Shown piece after piece: positions 33,215 through 43,351 of a stretch of DNA of 64,000 bases. The DNA comes from JAUZRW01 sp964549915 (GTDB taxonomy: Bacteria > Chloroflexota > Anaerolineae > Aggregatilineales > Phototrophicaceae), in contig CAZJWX010000014.1 in NCBI GenBank assembly GCA_964549915.1, positions 15,231 through 79,230 on the forward strand. Reading direction: 5' to 3'. A model generated the notes under the pieces. It ran no database searches. It worked only from the letters and a program-made list of their open reading frames with translations, and was not told the origin of the DNA. Position 1 is the stretch's first letter. Each line of letters starts with the position of its first letter. A program made the translations under genes and the position numbers.

Positions 33215-34618
33215 TCAGGCCGTCGGCAGCACCTGCACCCAGGCCTCTTCACCGTCGGTCAGGTTGACAACATCGTCATACCCCAGGCAGCGCAGGACAC
33301 TGGCGGCAATGGCCGAGCGATAGCCGCTGGCGCAGTTCGTCACCAGGGTGTGCCCTGGTTCCAGGTGGTTCTTCGCCTCACGCGGCAGATAGCCCAACGG
33401 AATGTTGACCGCGCCCTGGATGTGTCCTTCGTCGTATTCCGTCTTACCGCGCACATCAACGACAACCAACCCATTGGCCTGGATGCGTTCCGCAAGTTCC
33501 TGCGAGTTGATCTCGGTTGCCTGTGCCATCTCACCATTGATGACATCTTCGGCGGCGAAGTAGCAGGAGAGATTATCCACCCCAATTGAGCGCAGAGTCG
33601 TCATCACTTCGTCAGGATTTGCGCCTTCGGGCACGATCACGTAGACGGGTTCTTCGTAGTTCACGAACCAACCGACGTAATTGACGTAGCCCTGATTGGT
33701 CATGGGAATGTTGATCGTGTTGGGGATGTAGGCGCGTGCGTAGTCTTCCTTCGCACGCAGATCAATCACCAGAGCACCGCTCTCGATGGTCGCATCCAGG
33801 GAATCGCGATCCAGTTTCGTGAGTTCCGGCATATCACGCACCAGAGCCGGGCCTTCTTTGTTGACCTTCTTCATCTGTGCGAAGTAGAAGGGAGCTTCCG
33901 GCTGGCCGTCGAGCAGCCATTCGACGAACTGATCTTCATCCTCATGCTGGAAGGCCGGGTTGAAGAGCTTCTCGTAGCCCAGTGTCGTGGACGGAATTGC
34001 GCCCAATGCCTTGCCGCACGCGCTGCCTGCGCCGTGTGCCGGCCAGATTTGCAGGTAATCCGGCAATTCCTTGAAACGCGCAATCGACTTGAACATCTCG
34101 CGTGCGCCGGGTTCCTTGGTGCCTTCGATACCCGCAGCTTCTTCCAACAAATCAGGACGACCAACATCGCCGACGAAGAGGAAATCCCCGGTGAAGACGC
34201 CCATCGGCTTATCCGCACCGGCAGTATCCGTCACCATGATGCTGATGTGTTCCGGGGTATGCCCGGGGGTATGCAGAATCTCGACCTTCACATTGCCAAC
34301 CATGAAGGAATCGCCATCGTTGACCAGCACGACGTTGCCATCGTCAACGAACTGGTATTTCCAGTTCTCGTCTCCTTCGTCGCTCAGGAAGAGGGTCGCG
34401 CCCGTCGCCGCTGCCAATTCACGGCTGCCGCTGACGTAATCCGCATGAATGTGCGTTTCGGTCACATGTGTGATGTTCAATCCTTCGGCTTCGGCGGCAT
34501 CAAGGTACTGCTGAATGTCGCGTGCGGCGTCCACCACCATCGCTTCGCCCGTTGCAGAGCAGCCGACGAGGTAGCTGGCCTGTGCGAGCGCTTTGTCGTA
34601 GAAGTACTTCAGTAACAT
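33215..34618 (-). CDS. Persulfide-dioxygenase-type metallo-beta-lactamase fold protein fused to two rhodanese domains
   Basis: A 467-aa fusion. Residues 1-245 are an ETHE1/Blh-like MBL domain with THIHADYVSG, HTPGHTPEH and TGDFLFVGDVGRPD, the His/His/Asp set that binds one Fe in persulfide dioxygenases. The usual HxHxDH has Tyr for the last His, as I recall from other bacterial fusions. Residues 262-360 are a rhodanese domain without the active Cys (VYVIVPEG). Residues 370-467 are a second rhodanese with the active loop NCASGYRS. The predicted role is oxidation of glutathione- or protein-bound persulfide to sulfite, with sulfur transfer by the second rhodanese. It lies 54 bp after a stand-alone rhodanese. 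Confidence 0.88.
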   Translation of the reverse strand: MLLKYFYDKALAQASYLVGCSATGEAMVVDAARDIQQYLDAAEAEGLNITHVTETHIHADYVSGSRELAAATGATLFLSDEGDENWKYQFVDDGNVVLVNDGDSFMVGNVKVEILHTPGHTPEHISIMVTDTAGADKPMGVFTGDFLFVGDVGRPDLLEEAAGIEGTKEPGAREMFKSIARFKELPDYLQIWPAHGAGSACGKALGAIPSTTLGYEKLFNPAFQHEDEDQFVEWLLDGQPEAPFYFAQMKKVNKEGPALVRDMPELTKLDRDSLDATIESGALVIDLRAKEDYARAYIPNTINIPMTNQGYVNYVGWFVNYEEPVYVIVPEGANPDEVMTTLRSIGVDNLSCYFAAEDVINGEMAQATEINSQELAERIQANGLVVVDVRGKTEYDEGHIQGAVNIPLGYLPREAKNHLEPGHTLVTNCASGYRSAIAASVLRCLGYDDVVNLTDGEEAWVQVLPTA

Positions 34619-34672
34619 GGTTTCACATCCTTACCTGCTTAGATTTGCGTATACTGTCGGGGAAATGGGCGC

Positions 34673-35017
34673 TTACTCTAAGGGCAAACCAGCGGACATC
34701 CAGGCGAACGTGCCGCCATTCAGATTATATACGTCTTTGAAGCCAGCCTTGACCAGTTGGCTGCACCCGCTGCGGCTACGGTTCCCGCTCGCGCAGATCA
34801 CCACAATCGGCTGATCCTGGGGCAGCTCATCCGCCCGGCTGCTGATCTCATTCAGCGGAATGTTGATCGCGTGCGGCACGTGACCGCGTGCGAATTCGCC
34901 AGCCGTCCGTACATCCACCAACAGATGTGTGGTGCCATTCTGCACGTAGTTTGCATGATAGCTCTGCACATCCAGTGCCTGATATGCCGGAGACTGCGAA
35001 CGTCCGAAAAATTGCAT
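34673..35017 (-). CDS. Single-domain rhodanese sulfurtransferase
   Basis: A 114-aa cytoplasmic rhodanese. It has the Asp/Arg start of the fold (LLVDVRTAGEFARGHVPHAINIPL) and the active-site loop CASGNRSR. Residues 1-15 add a short tail and no export signal is seen. It is the first gene of the sulfur module. It probably passes sulfane sulfur to, or receives it from, the dioxygenase fusion encoded downstream. Confidence 0.9.
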   Translation of the reverse strand: MQFFGRSQSPAYQALDVQSYHANYVQNGTTHLLVDVRTAGEFARGHVPHAINIPLNEISSRADELPQDQPIVVICASGNRSRSGCSQLVKAGFKDVYNLNGGTFAWMSAGLPLE

Positions 35018-35066
35018 TCTCTAACTCCCGTTACCTGTTTCGCGTACTATGGCTCTGAGTGTAGTG

Positions 35067-35094
35067 CAAATACCCCTGGCGGTATGAGATTCAA
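35067..35094 (-). promoter_or_regulatory. Candidate promoter with an ATACC..GGTAT palindrome in its spacer
   Basis: On the minus strand TTGAAT and TATTTG are 16 bases apart, and the spacer holds a 16-bp inverted repeat (ATACC-6-GGTAT, 35070-35085). GC-rich ATACCC..GGGTAT repeats are bound by CsoR/CstR-type persulfide-sensing repressors (family knowledge). No such regulator gene is in this window, so the operator call is tentative. Confidence 0.35.
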
Positions 35095-35305
35095 TGCCTA
35101 ATGCGCGCCATTAGCCCCACTAATGTCAACCCATGCTTGCACCTGTTTCTGAGCATATATCTACATGACAGGCGTTATCGCAGCACCATGCCAGATATCA
35201 CAGTATTGTGATTACAGTCTTCTTACCGAGAAACCTCAACACTTTCATCATAGACTTACGGCGTATTGTATGGATGGGTGAAGATTGGCAACAAGGAGAA
35301 GTTTC

Positions 35306-35848
35306 ATGTTCCCTTATCGGTACGCACCTGGAGCCGAGGTATCTGGTGCTGCAATGACCGCGATTTTCAATCACTACCGCCGCGAAGCCGTGATTTCGTC
35401 CGTGCGAGCACACAACATGGACGAACTCGATCCCGAAACCTGGTACCCGGTAGACGATTTCATCAATCTGCTCAAGGACTGGATGGAACAACCGAATTCA
35501 ATGACGAACCTCGTCAGCGTCGGAATGGCAATCATCTATCACATCGAGCCGAGCGATGAGGTGCAAGACCTGGATGCCGTCCAGAAGCTGCTCTTGCTGG
35601 GCGACTTCCACACTGCGCACCACCGCGGCAGCGGCGTCGGGAGCTATACCGTCCGGCAGGTCGCTGACCGACACATCGAATTCGTCGAGAATACCGTGTG
35701 GCCTGACGACATGATTTACGGATATCTATACGGAGCCGCCCAGCGCTACCTGGATCATGGCTCGTATTTCACGCTGCGCTACGACGACCAGCACAAGCGC
35801 CAGGATTTCGGTGGCGACTCCACCCTGTTCCACCTCACGTGGGAATAA
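35306..35848 (+). CDS. Unrecognised sensor-like protein heading a two-component operon
   Basis: A 180-aa soluble protein with no signal peptide or membrane helix. AAGGAG stands seven bases before ATG 35306. It contains a helical N-terminal half (AMTAIFNHYRREAV, WYPVDDFINLLKDWM), which recalls heme-NO-binding-associated/DUF2378-like folds only weakly. The C-terminal half is strand-rich with YGYLYGAAQRYLDHGSYFTLRYDD. A histidine kinase starts 17 bp later and two response regulators follow, so it is probably a signal-input or accessory component. The family is not identified with confidence. Confidence 0.6.
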   Translation: MFPYRYAPGAEVSGAAMTAIFNHYRREAVISSVRAHNMDELDPETWYPVDDFINLLKDWMEQPNSMTNLVSVGMAIIYHIEPSDEVQDLDAVQKLLLLGDFHTAHHRGSGVGSYTVRQVADRHIEFVENTVWPDDMIYGYLYGAAQRYLDHGSYFTLRYDDQHKRQDFGGDSTLFHLTWE

Positions 35849-35864
35849 TCCGGAGGATCAACAC

Positions 35865-37778
<1,914 letters not shown>

Positions 37779-37817
37779 GTATAGATACGTAGTCACGATC
37801 AGTTTGGGAGAAGTGCC

Positions 37818-38228
37818 ATGCAGTTATTGGCAAATAAACGCATCTTCATCGTGGAAGATAATCTTGCGAACCGCGCCATTGAGCAGATGATTCTGGAGCG
37901 CAACGGCGCCAAGACCGCCATCGAACGCTACGGAACCGAGACGATTGAGCGTCTGCAAGCCTTCGCTCCGGTGGATATCATCATCATGGATTTGATGCTG
38001 CCGGATGGAGTCAGCGGATTCGATGTGACGGACGAGATTCGCAAGCATGAGGCCTTCGCCGATGTGCCTGTCGTCGCCGTTTCCGCCAGCGATCCAGCGG
38101 AAACCGTCCCCATCGCCAAGAAAAAGGGCTTCGCAGGCTTCATCAGCAAGCCGATTGATTTCGACCAGTTCCCGAAGCAAATCGCGCGCATCCTCGATGG
38201 CGAAGCCGTCTGGTTTGAAGGAGATTGA
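37818..38228 (+). CDS. Single-domain response regulator
   Basis: A 136-aa receiver-only protein. The acidic pair is in FIVEDN, the phospho-acceptor is Asp58 in IIIMDLMLPDG, the switch Ser/Thr is in VAVSASD and the conserved Lys is in FISKPID. There is no output domain. It lies 39 bp after the histidine kinase with GGGAG seven bases before its ATG. It is the direct candidate partner of that kinase. Confidence 0.92.
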   Translation: MQLLANKRIFIVEDNLANRAIEQMILERNGAKTAIERYGTETIERLQAFAPVDIIIMDLMLPDGVSGFDVTDEIRKHEAFADVPVVAVSASDPAETVPIAKKKGFAGFISKPIDFDQFPKQIARILDGEAVWFEGD

Positions 38229-38232
38229 TGGG

Positions 38233-38610
38233 ATGTCCATTCATGCGCTCTTGATCGAAAATGACCATGACAGCATTGAGGTGCTCAAGCGTGTCTTGCA
38301 GATGGAAGGTGCGCGGTGCAGTTGCTACGAGAAAGGCACAGATGTCGATCCATCGATTCTGGATACGGTAGATGTCGTCTTCCTGGATCTCGATCTGCCC
38401 GGTATGGATGGCTATGAAATCTACGACATCCTGCGCAATCACTACCAGATGCAGGTTCCCATCGTAGCCTATACCGTCAACACCAATGAGAAAGCCACGA
38501 CGCGCAGCCTGGGATTCAACGGGATGATCGCCAAGCCGCTGGATGCCTCCTGTTTCAGCGAACAGCTTCAGCGCATCCTGGCCGGGCACTTCGTCTGGGA
38601 AGACTGCTAG
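38233..38610 (+). CDS. Second single-domain response regulator
   Basis: A 125-aa receiver-only protein with LLIENDHDS at the start, the probable phospho-acceptor Asp52 in VVFLDLDLPGMDG, YTVNTN and the conserved Lys in MIAKPLD. AAGGAG is about nine bases upstream, and the gene begins four bases after the previous stop. Having two receiver-only proteins suggests a phosphorelay or a signal branching to separate targets. Confidence 0.9.
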   Translation: MSIHALLIENDHDSIEVLKRVLQMEGARCSCYEKGTDVDPSILDTVDVVFLDLDLPGMDGYEIYDILRNHYQMQVPIVAYTVNTNEKATTRSLGFNGMIAKPLDASCFSEQLQRILAGHFVWEDC

Positions 38611-38637
38611 CCCCCATTTTACACTTGCACACAGTCC

Positions 38638-38675
38638 GAGGTGTTCCTGTTCCGACTTGGAGACAGGGACACCTC
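38638..38675. terminator. Long stem-loop between convergent genes
   Basis: A 13-bp stem (GAGGTGTTCCTGT with ACAGGGACACCTC, one G-U) closes a 12-base loop between the response regulator and the convergent M23 peptidase gene. No U-tract follows, so a factor-assisted or bidirectional terminator is inferred from position. Confidence 0.5.
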
Positions 38676-38702
38676 AATCTCACCTCAAGCTGCGGCTGTG
38701 GC

Positions 38703-40841
38703 TCACCGCCGGGATTCAGCCGGGCGATTGTTGCGCGTGAAGAGCAGCGGGTCTACGTAATCCTTCAGAAGACGAGCGAGGTTGGTTCCGGGCCAATCTC
38801 CGGGGCGCACTTCCAATACAGTCGTCGGGCTGATGTCGTAATGCAGGTGGGCGATGTAGCGTCCCCCGCCCGTTCCGATTTCGCCGATTTGATCCCCACG
38901 ACGCACACGATCGCCAGCACGAACACGCACATTCTGCATATGCCCGTAGCGCGTGTACGTCACAAGACCATTCAAGCCCTGCAGCGGATCATGTTTGATG
39001 ACGGTGACATTGCCCCAGGGAATCAGATTCGCCTGGTAGGTTACAATACCGCTGGCAGGCGCGTAGACGGGCACGCCGATGTCATCGTTGCCGCCGCGTC
39101 CCACATTGAGGTCAACCCCTGTATGGTATGAACCGAAGTTGGCGATGTAATTTGGAGCTGTATCCGAACCGAAGCCTGTTGCATCCCGCCAACCAGCAGG
39201 CCACAATTGGGTGCCGCGTCTTTCCTGTACCGTCCCCACTGGCGAGTCATAGCCATCAGCGATGTACACGCCATCAATGATCCAATCCCCGCTGTTGGGT
39301 GGCTCTGGTTCCTCTGGCTGCGGTTCATCAACCACCACGATGCGCCGGAAACGGATCGCATCGAAGGCAATCTGCTTGCCCGCCTCGCCCGTCACATCAT
39401 TGAGGAAGACCTTGCCTGCATTGCGTTGGTTGCTCTCCAGGTCGAAAATGCCCAGGGCAACCCAACGGTTGCGGTTCGCGGATTGGTTGATGTCGATAAC
39501 GACTTCGGTGTTGGTTCCGCGGATCCCATGCACCTTGTAGCGTGCACGCTCTGTGCTGGCATGCCGCTGTGGGATGAAAGCGGCGATCTCATAGCGCCCT
39601 GCTTCGCTGATTTCGGTGCGCCACTCTGCCCAGACCGTGCTGACGGCGGGTTCGGTTTCTTTATAGAGCACCTTCCAGCCCCAGGTACCCTGAAACTCGC
39701 TGAACTCCGGTTGTCCGGTATACGTACCGCTGCGGAATCCGCTGTCTTCCGGGCGCACAATGACCTCATCGGCGAAGTTGTCGGGCGGTTGTACGGGTTC
39801 GCTGGGGTCGACCAGCACGGGCAGATTCACGGCATTGAACTGCGAAATCACCCCATAGCGCCACCAGCTCAGCCCCTGGGCACCATAGCGCCCGGTCGCA
39901 ATTGAATGTGCTGCATTCTGGTCAATCAAAGGAGCATCCCCTTGCAGCACCGGGATCACAGGGCGTCCATAGCTGCCCCAGGTCTCATAAACGGATTGCA
40001 ACGTCTCTTCGGGGGTCTTGCGGAAGGTGTACCAGTAGCTCTGCGGATGCACGCTGTTGACGAAGGGGAACCACTCCTGTGGGAAGATGCTGGCGAAATG
40101 CTGCGGACGCGGGTCGATGCTGAGGCCAATGTGGAATGAGCCGCCCGTCTGGCGACGCACGAGCAGCATGAACGGGCGAATCCCTTCGCGTCCACCCTGC
40201 CAGAAACCCGCATACGGCTCGACATCCAGGATCATAGAGCGCACACCCGGTCGCCTGCACACCGCCGCGATGATCGCCGCTTCATTCTCCGGATCGAGTC
40301 CGGTGGGAACACACCACGCATGGAATTCCAGTCCATAGCGCCCCAGCACATCGACCCAGCGATCGACATCCGCCACGCCATTGATGGCCATCTCGCTGCG
40401 GTCGAAGCGTCCCATCCAGTTCGCGCCGTCGCTGGTCTTCACCCAGACCTGCTTCACATTAGGAGCCTGCTGGCGGATGTTCTCGGCCAACTGCTCGATG
40501 CTCGTCTCCGCGACGCTATCCCCCTTCCAGTGCCAGACCGCAATCTTGCCATCGTAGGGCGTCTCCGTGCGATCCGGATTCACGCCGACTGTCGGCTCAA
40601 AGTCGATTACATCGCCAGAAACCCAGCCCGCTGCGCCACGATATTCTACGAAGTACCAGCCGTCGCTGGTGCGCGAATTCGGGTAATAGACCACCAGCGA
40701 ATAATCGCGCAGGTCGCCGATGTCGCGGTACTGCGTCCCTGGGCCGCTACGCAGGTTGACGTAGGAGAGTTTGGCGGTCGCCAGGGCGGTTTGCCCCACC
40801 CCGGCATCAGTTGGCTTGGGCACATCAAGCACGCTGCTCAT
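38703..40841 (-). CDS. Multidomain M23 peptidase: SH3 / TIM-barrel-like / golvesin-like / LytM
   Basis: A 712-aa protein. Residues 20-90 are a bacterial SH3 domain (YVNLRSGPGTQYRDIG). Residues 105-370 are TIM-barrel-like (IAVWHWKGDS, MILDVEPYAGFW), perhaps a glycosidase-type fold. Residues 425-530 resemble the golvesin C-terminal domain (YEIAAFIPQRH, RWVALGIFDL). Residues 545-700 are an M23/LytM zinc peptidase with HTGVDL, YGHM and HLHYD. It should cut peptidoglycan cross-bridges or a similar peptide. ATG 40841 has GGAAGGAAG upstream. The N-terminus, MSSVLDVPKPTDAG, shows no signal peptide, which is unusual for such a protein. Confidence 0.85.
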   Translation of the reverse strand: MSSVLDVPKPTDAGVGQTALATAKLSYVNLRSGPGTQYRDIGDLRDYSLVVYYPNSRTSDGWYFVEYRGAAGWVSGDVIDFEPTVGVNPDRTETPYDGKIAVWHWKGDSVAETSIEQLAENIRQQAPNVKQVWVKTSDGANWMGRFDRSEMAINGVADVDRWVDVLGRYGLEFHAWCVPTGLDPENEAAIIAAVCRRPGVRSMILDVEPYAGFWQGGREGIRPFMLLVRRQTGGSFHIGLSIDPRPQHFASIFPQEWFPFVNSVHPQSYWYTFRKTPEETLQSVYETWGSYGRPVIPVLQGDAPLIDQNAAHSIATGRYGAQGLSWWRYGVISQFNAVNLPVLVDPSEPVQPPDNFADEVIVRPEDSGFRSGTYTGQPEFSEFQGTWGWKVLYKETEPAVSTVWAEWRTEISEAGRYEIAAFIPQRHASTERARYKVHGIRGTNTEVVIDINQSANRNRWVALGIFDLESNQRNAGKVFLNDVTGEAGKQIAFDAIRFRRIVVVDEPQPEEPEPPNSGDWIIDGVYIADGYDSPVGTVQERRGTQLWPAGWRDATGFGSDTAPNYIANFGSYHTGVDLNVGRGGNDDIGVPVYAPASGIVTYQANLIPWGNVTVIKHDPLQGLNGLVTYTRYGHMQNVRVRAGDRVRRGDQIGEIGTGGGRYIAHLHYDISPTTVLEVRPGDWPGTNLARLLKDYVDPLLFTRNNRPAESRR

Positions 40842-40961
40842 CAGACGCTTCCTTCCCTGTGTGGTGAACCATGTCTGCCTAGTATAGCCCGAACTTGCCC
40901 CTCGCGAGCATTTGTGTTGGGCGATCGTTCGATACGCCCTTCCCAAAAAGGGGACTTGTGC

Positions 40962-40967
40962 TATACT
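40962..40967 (+). promoter_or_regulatory. Likely -10 of the tRNA-Pro gene
   Basis: TATACT lies 11 bases before the tRNA 5' end, a normal distance for a stable-RNA promoter. The -35 is poor. Confidence 0.4.
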
Positions 40968-40977
40968 CACAACAAAT

Positions 40978-41052
40978 CGGGGCATGGCGCAGCCCGGCTA
41001 GCGCGCTTGCATGGGGTGCAAGAGGTCGTGGGTTCAAATCCCGCTGCCCCGA
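40978..41052 (+). tRNA. tRNA-Pro (anticodon GGG)
   Basis: The cloverleaf can be drawn completely: acceptor arms CGGGGCA and TGCCCCG, a D-stem of GCGC pairs, anticodon stem CTTGC/GCAAG with loop ATGGGGT (anticodon GGG), and T-arm GTGGG-TTCAAAT-CCCGC. The discriminator base is A, and CCA is not encoded. Confidence 0.95.
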
Positions 41053-41074
41053 CACAATGACAACATGATGAAGA

Positions 41075-41103
41075 AACTCCCGATCACGCAATCGGGAGTT
41101 TTG
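41075..41103 (+). terminator. Terminator of the tRNA-Pro gene
   Basis: AACTCCCGAT (41075-41084) and ATCGGGAGTT (41091-41100) make a 10-bp stem with a six-base loop, followed by TTG. The effective U-run is TTTT across the stem end. Confidence 0.75.
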
Positions 41104-41288
41104 TGTTCGGGTCAATTTTTGGTTAAGCCATCTCGCCAGAATGACTCACTTCCACAACGGTTCCATCACACAATCCTCGATTTTTCTTAATCTCCCTCTG
41201 GCATTCCATAACCAATTGTCAGAAATCTTCAAAGAAACTTCACAGGTTTTCGGTAGCCTAATTCGTAGTCGTGGTATCCATTTTGTGG

Positions 41289-41294
41289 TATAAC
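41289..41294 (+). promoter_or_regulatory. Possible -10 for the peptide transporter operon
   Basis: TATAAC stands about 60 bases before the binding-protein ATG in a visibly AT-richer 250-bp stretch. No convincing -35 is seen. Confidence 0.3.
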
Positions 41295-41356
41295 ATGACC
41301 TGCGCTCGGCAAAGCGTAAACATTTTTAACGTTGTTCGTTCAAGTTAGGAGCACAT

Positions 41357-43267
41357 ATGAAGCACTTGACCAAGTTCCTCTTGCTTGGTGCGATTGTCGT
41401 CCTGGTGGGCGCACTGATCGTACCGACCCTCGCTCAGGAAGATGTCGAACCGGGCGAAGGTGGCACCATCATCGAATCCAACATCGGTGATGACCCCAGC
41501 ACGTTCATCCCTATCATCGGCAGTGACACCACTTCCAGCAGCATCTACACCCGCATGTATCCGGACATCATCGGCCTTGATGACGTAACCTTCGAAGCCG
41601 CTCCCGGCGTCCCGCAGTCCATGGCCGCTGGCTGGGAATACGACGAAACCGGTACCGTGCTGACCATCACCCTGCGCGACGACATCGCCTGGTCCGATGG
41701 CACGCCCGTCACCGCCGCAGACTACATCTACTCCTACGAGGCAACCCGCAGTGGTGTGATGAACACGCCGCGCACCAGCGTCCTCTGGCAGTTGGCTGAC
41801 GGCACCAACACGGGTGGTACCATTCACAGCGTGGAAGCCGTGGATGACTTCACCATCGTCGTGCGCCTGGGTACCCCGGTTCGCGATGAAGAAGGCAACC
41901 CGGTGCTGAACGATGATGGCACTGTGCAGCTCTCCCCGAACTGCGAAGCCATCAACGACATCAACGACATCACCCCGGTTCCGGCTCACATCTACAGCGA
42001 AGCCTTCGGTGAAGATTACTCGGCCATCAACGACGATCCCTACTTCGTCCCGACGACAGAAGATGGTACCCCGGTGGTCTTCGGCCCCTGGACGGATCCC
42101 TTCATCGAATTCGGCGTTCAGACCAGCCTGCTGGCAAACCAGGCCTTCCCGGATACCGAACTCGGTTACGTGGCTCCCGGTGAATGGCTGCTGCAGAACG
42201 TCGGCGACCAGACCGTCGCTTACGAGCGCTTCCTGGCGGGTGAAATCACCGTCCTGAGCGTTGTCGCCAACCAGCAGAACAACTTCCGCCAGATCGCGGA
42301 AGAAGAGGGCTTCCAGCTCATTGAGTACCCGGCCAATGGGTACACCTACATGGGCTACAACCTGGCTGATCCGACCAACCCGCAGCCCGGTCGCGACGAA
42401 GAAGGCAACCTGATTGATCAGGGCGTGCACCCGATCTTCGGTGATCTCCGCGTGCGCCAGGCGATCGCCTACGCAGTGGACGTGCGCTCCATCATCGGTA
42501 CCGCGCCGACCGAAGATGCTGAAGCTACCGGCATCCTCGAAGGCAACGGCTTCCCGATCGCAACCCACAACCACCCCGGTCTGTCCTCCACCGACGACGA
42601 ACTGGCGGAACTGGGCGTTGAACCGTATCCGTTCGATCAGGCACGCGCCGATGAACTGCTGACCGAAGCTGGCTGGACGGACAGCGACGGCGACGGCGTG
42701 CGTGAATGCAACGGCTGCGAAACCGCTGAAGAAGGCACCGTGATGGAATTCGAACTGCTGACCAACAGCGGTAACGTCCTGCGCGAAGCCACGGGCGAGA
42801 CCATCCGTGCCCAGCTTGCGGAAGTCGGCATCACCGTGAACTTCCAGGCCATCGAATTCGGTACCCTGGTGGACGAACTCCTCGGCCAGCAGTTTGACGC
42901 GATCATCATCGGCTGGAGCCTCGGCCTGCCCTTCAGCCCCGGTGGTGGCCTGAATGCCTTCTTCGGCGTCGGCAACGACATCCCGGGCGGTGGCTTCAAC
43001 ACAGGCTCCGTGCAGTTGCCTGAACTGGACGCCCTGGTTGAACAGGCGGACAGCCTCCCGGCTGCTGAAGATGGTTCCTACCCGGCTTGCGACCCCGAAA
43101 CCCGCGACCAGCTCTACGCTGAAGCGCAGCAGATCGTCTGGGAATACCAGCCGTACCTCTTCCTGTACGCCGGTAACGTGATGGTGGCTGCTCAGCCCGG
43201 TGTCGGCAACTTCGACCCGCTGCCGTATAACGCGTCCTGGAATGAAGACGCCTGGGTTGTCGAATAA
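41357..43267 (+). CDS. Peptide-type ABC transporter, substrate-binding protein (SBP_bac_5)
   Basis: A 636-aa exported solute-binding protein of the DppA/OppA class. Residues 1-26 form a signal peptide (FLLLGAIVVLVGALIVPTLAQ) without a lipobox. The mature domain contains LTITLRDDIAWSDGTPVTAADYIYSYEA, the conserved 'W-DG-PVTA' block of the family. Later it has DLRVRQAIAYAVDVRSIIG and LLTEAGWTDSDGDGVRECNG, which is calcium-loop-like. At 636 residues it is longer than typical (500-560). TTAGGAG lies a few bases upstream. A terminator separates it from the permeases. Confidence 0.92.
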   Translation: MKHLTKFLLLGAIVVLVGALIVPTLAQEDVEPGEGGTIIESNIGDDPSTFIPIIGSDTTSSSIYTRMYPDIIGLDDVTFEAAPGVPQSMAAGWEYDETGTVLTITLRDDIAWSDGTPVTAADYIYSYEATRSGVMNTPRTSVLWQLADGTNTGGTIHSVEAVDDFTIVVRLGTPVRDEEGNPVLNDDGTVQLSPNCEAINDINDITPVPAHIYSEAFGEDYSAINDDPYFVPTTEDGTPVVFGPWTDPFIEFGVQTSLLANQAFPDTELGYVAPGEWLLQNVGDQTVAYERFLAGEITVLSVVANQQNNFRQIAEEEGFQLIEYPANGYTYMGYNLADPTNPQPGRDEEGNLIDQGVHPIFGDLRVRQAIAYAVDVRSIIGTAPTEDAEATGILEGNGFPIATHNHPGLSSTDDELAELGVEPYPFDQARADELLTEAGWTDSDGDGVRECNGCETAEEGTVMEFELLTNSGNVLREATGETIRAQLAEVGITVNFQAIEFGTLVDELLGQQFDAIIIGWSLGLPFSPGGGLNAFFGVGNDIPGGGFNTGSVQLPELDALVEQADSLPAAEDGSYPACDPETRDQLYAEAQQIVWEYQPYLFLYAGNVMVAAQPGVGNFDPLPYNASWNEDAWVVE

Positions 43268-43294
43268 ACCCCGGTTACTTCACACGTAGCAGTG

Positions 43295-43324
43295 AAAACT
43301 GCCGGGAATTCCCGGCAGTTTTTT
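43295..43324 (+). terminator. Terminator/attenuator after the peptide-binding-protein gene
   Basis: ACTGCCGGGAA and TTCCCGGCAGT form a perfect 11-bp palindrome followed by TTTTTT. It lies before the permease gene, so it should limit permease expression relative to the binding protein. Confidence 0.88.
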
Positions 43325-43351
43325 CTAAACCAAGTTTTCTAGGTGTATCGT

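Noticed and set aside
40978..41052. tRNA-Pro as an integration (att) site
   Set aside because: No integrase gene and no repeated tRNA 3' end were seen within the window.
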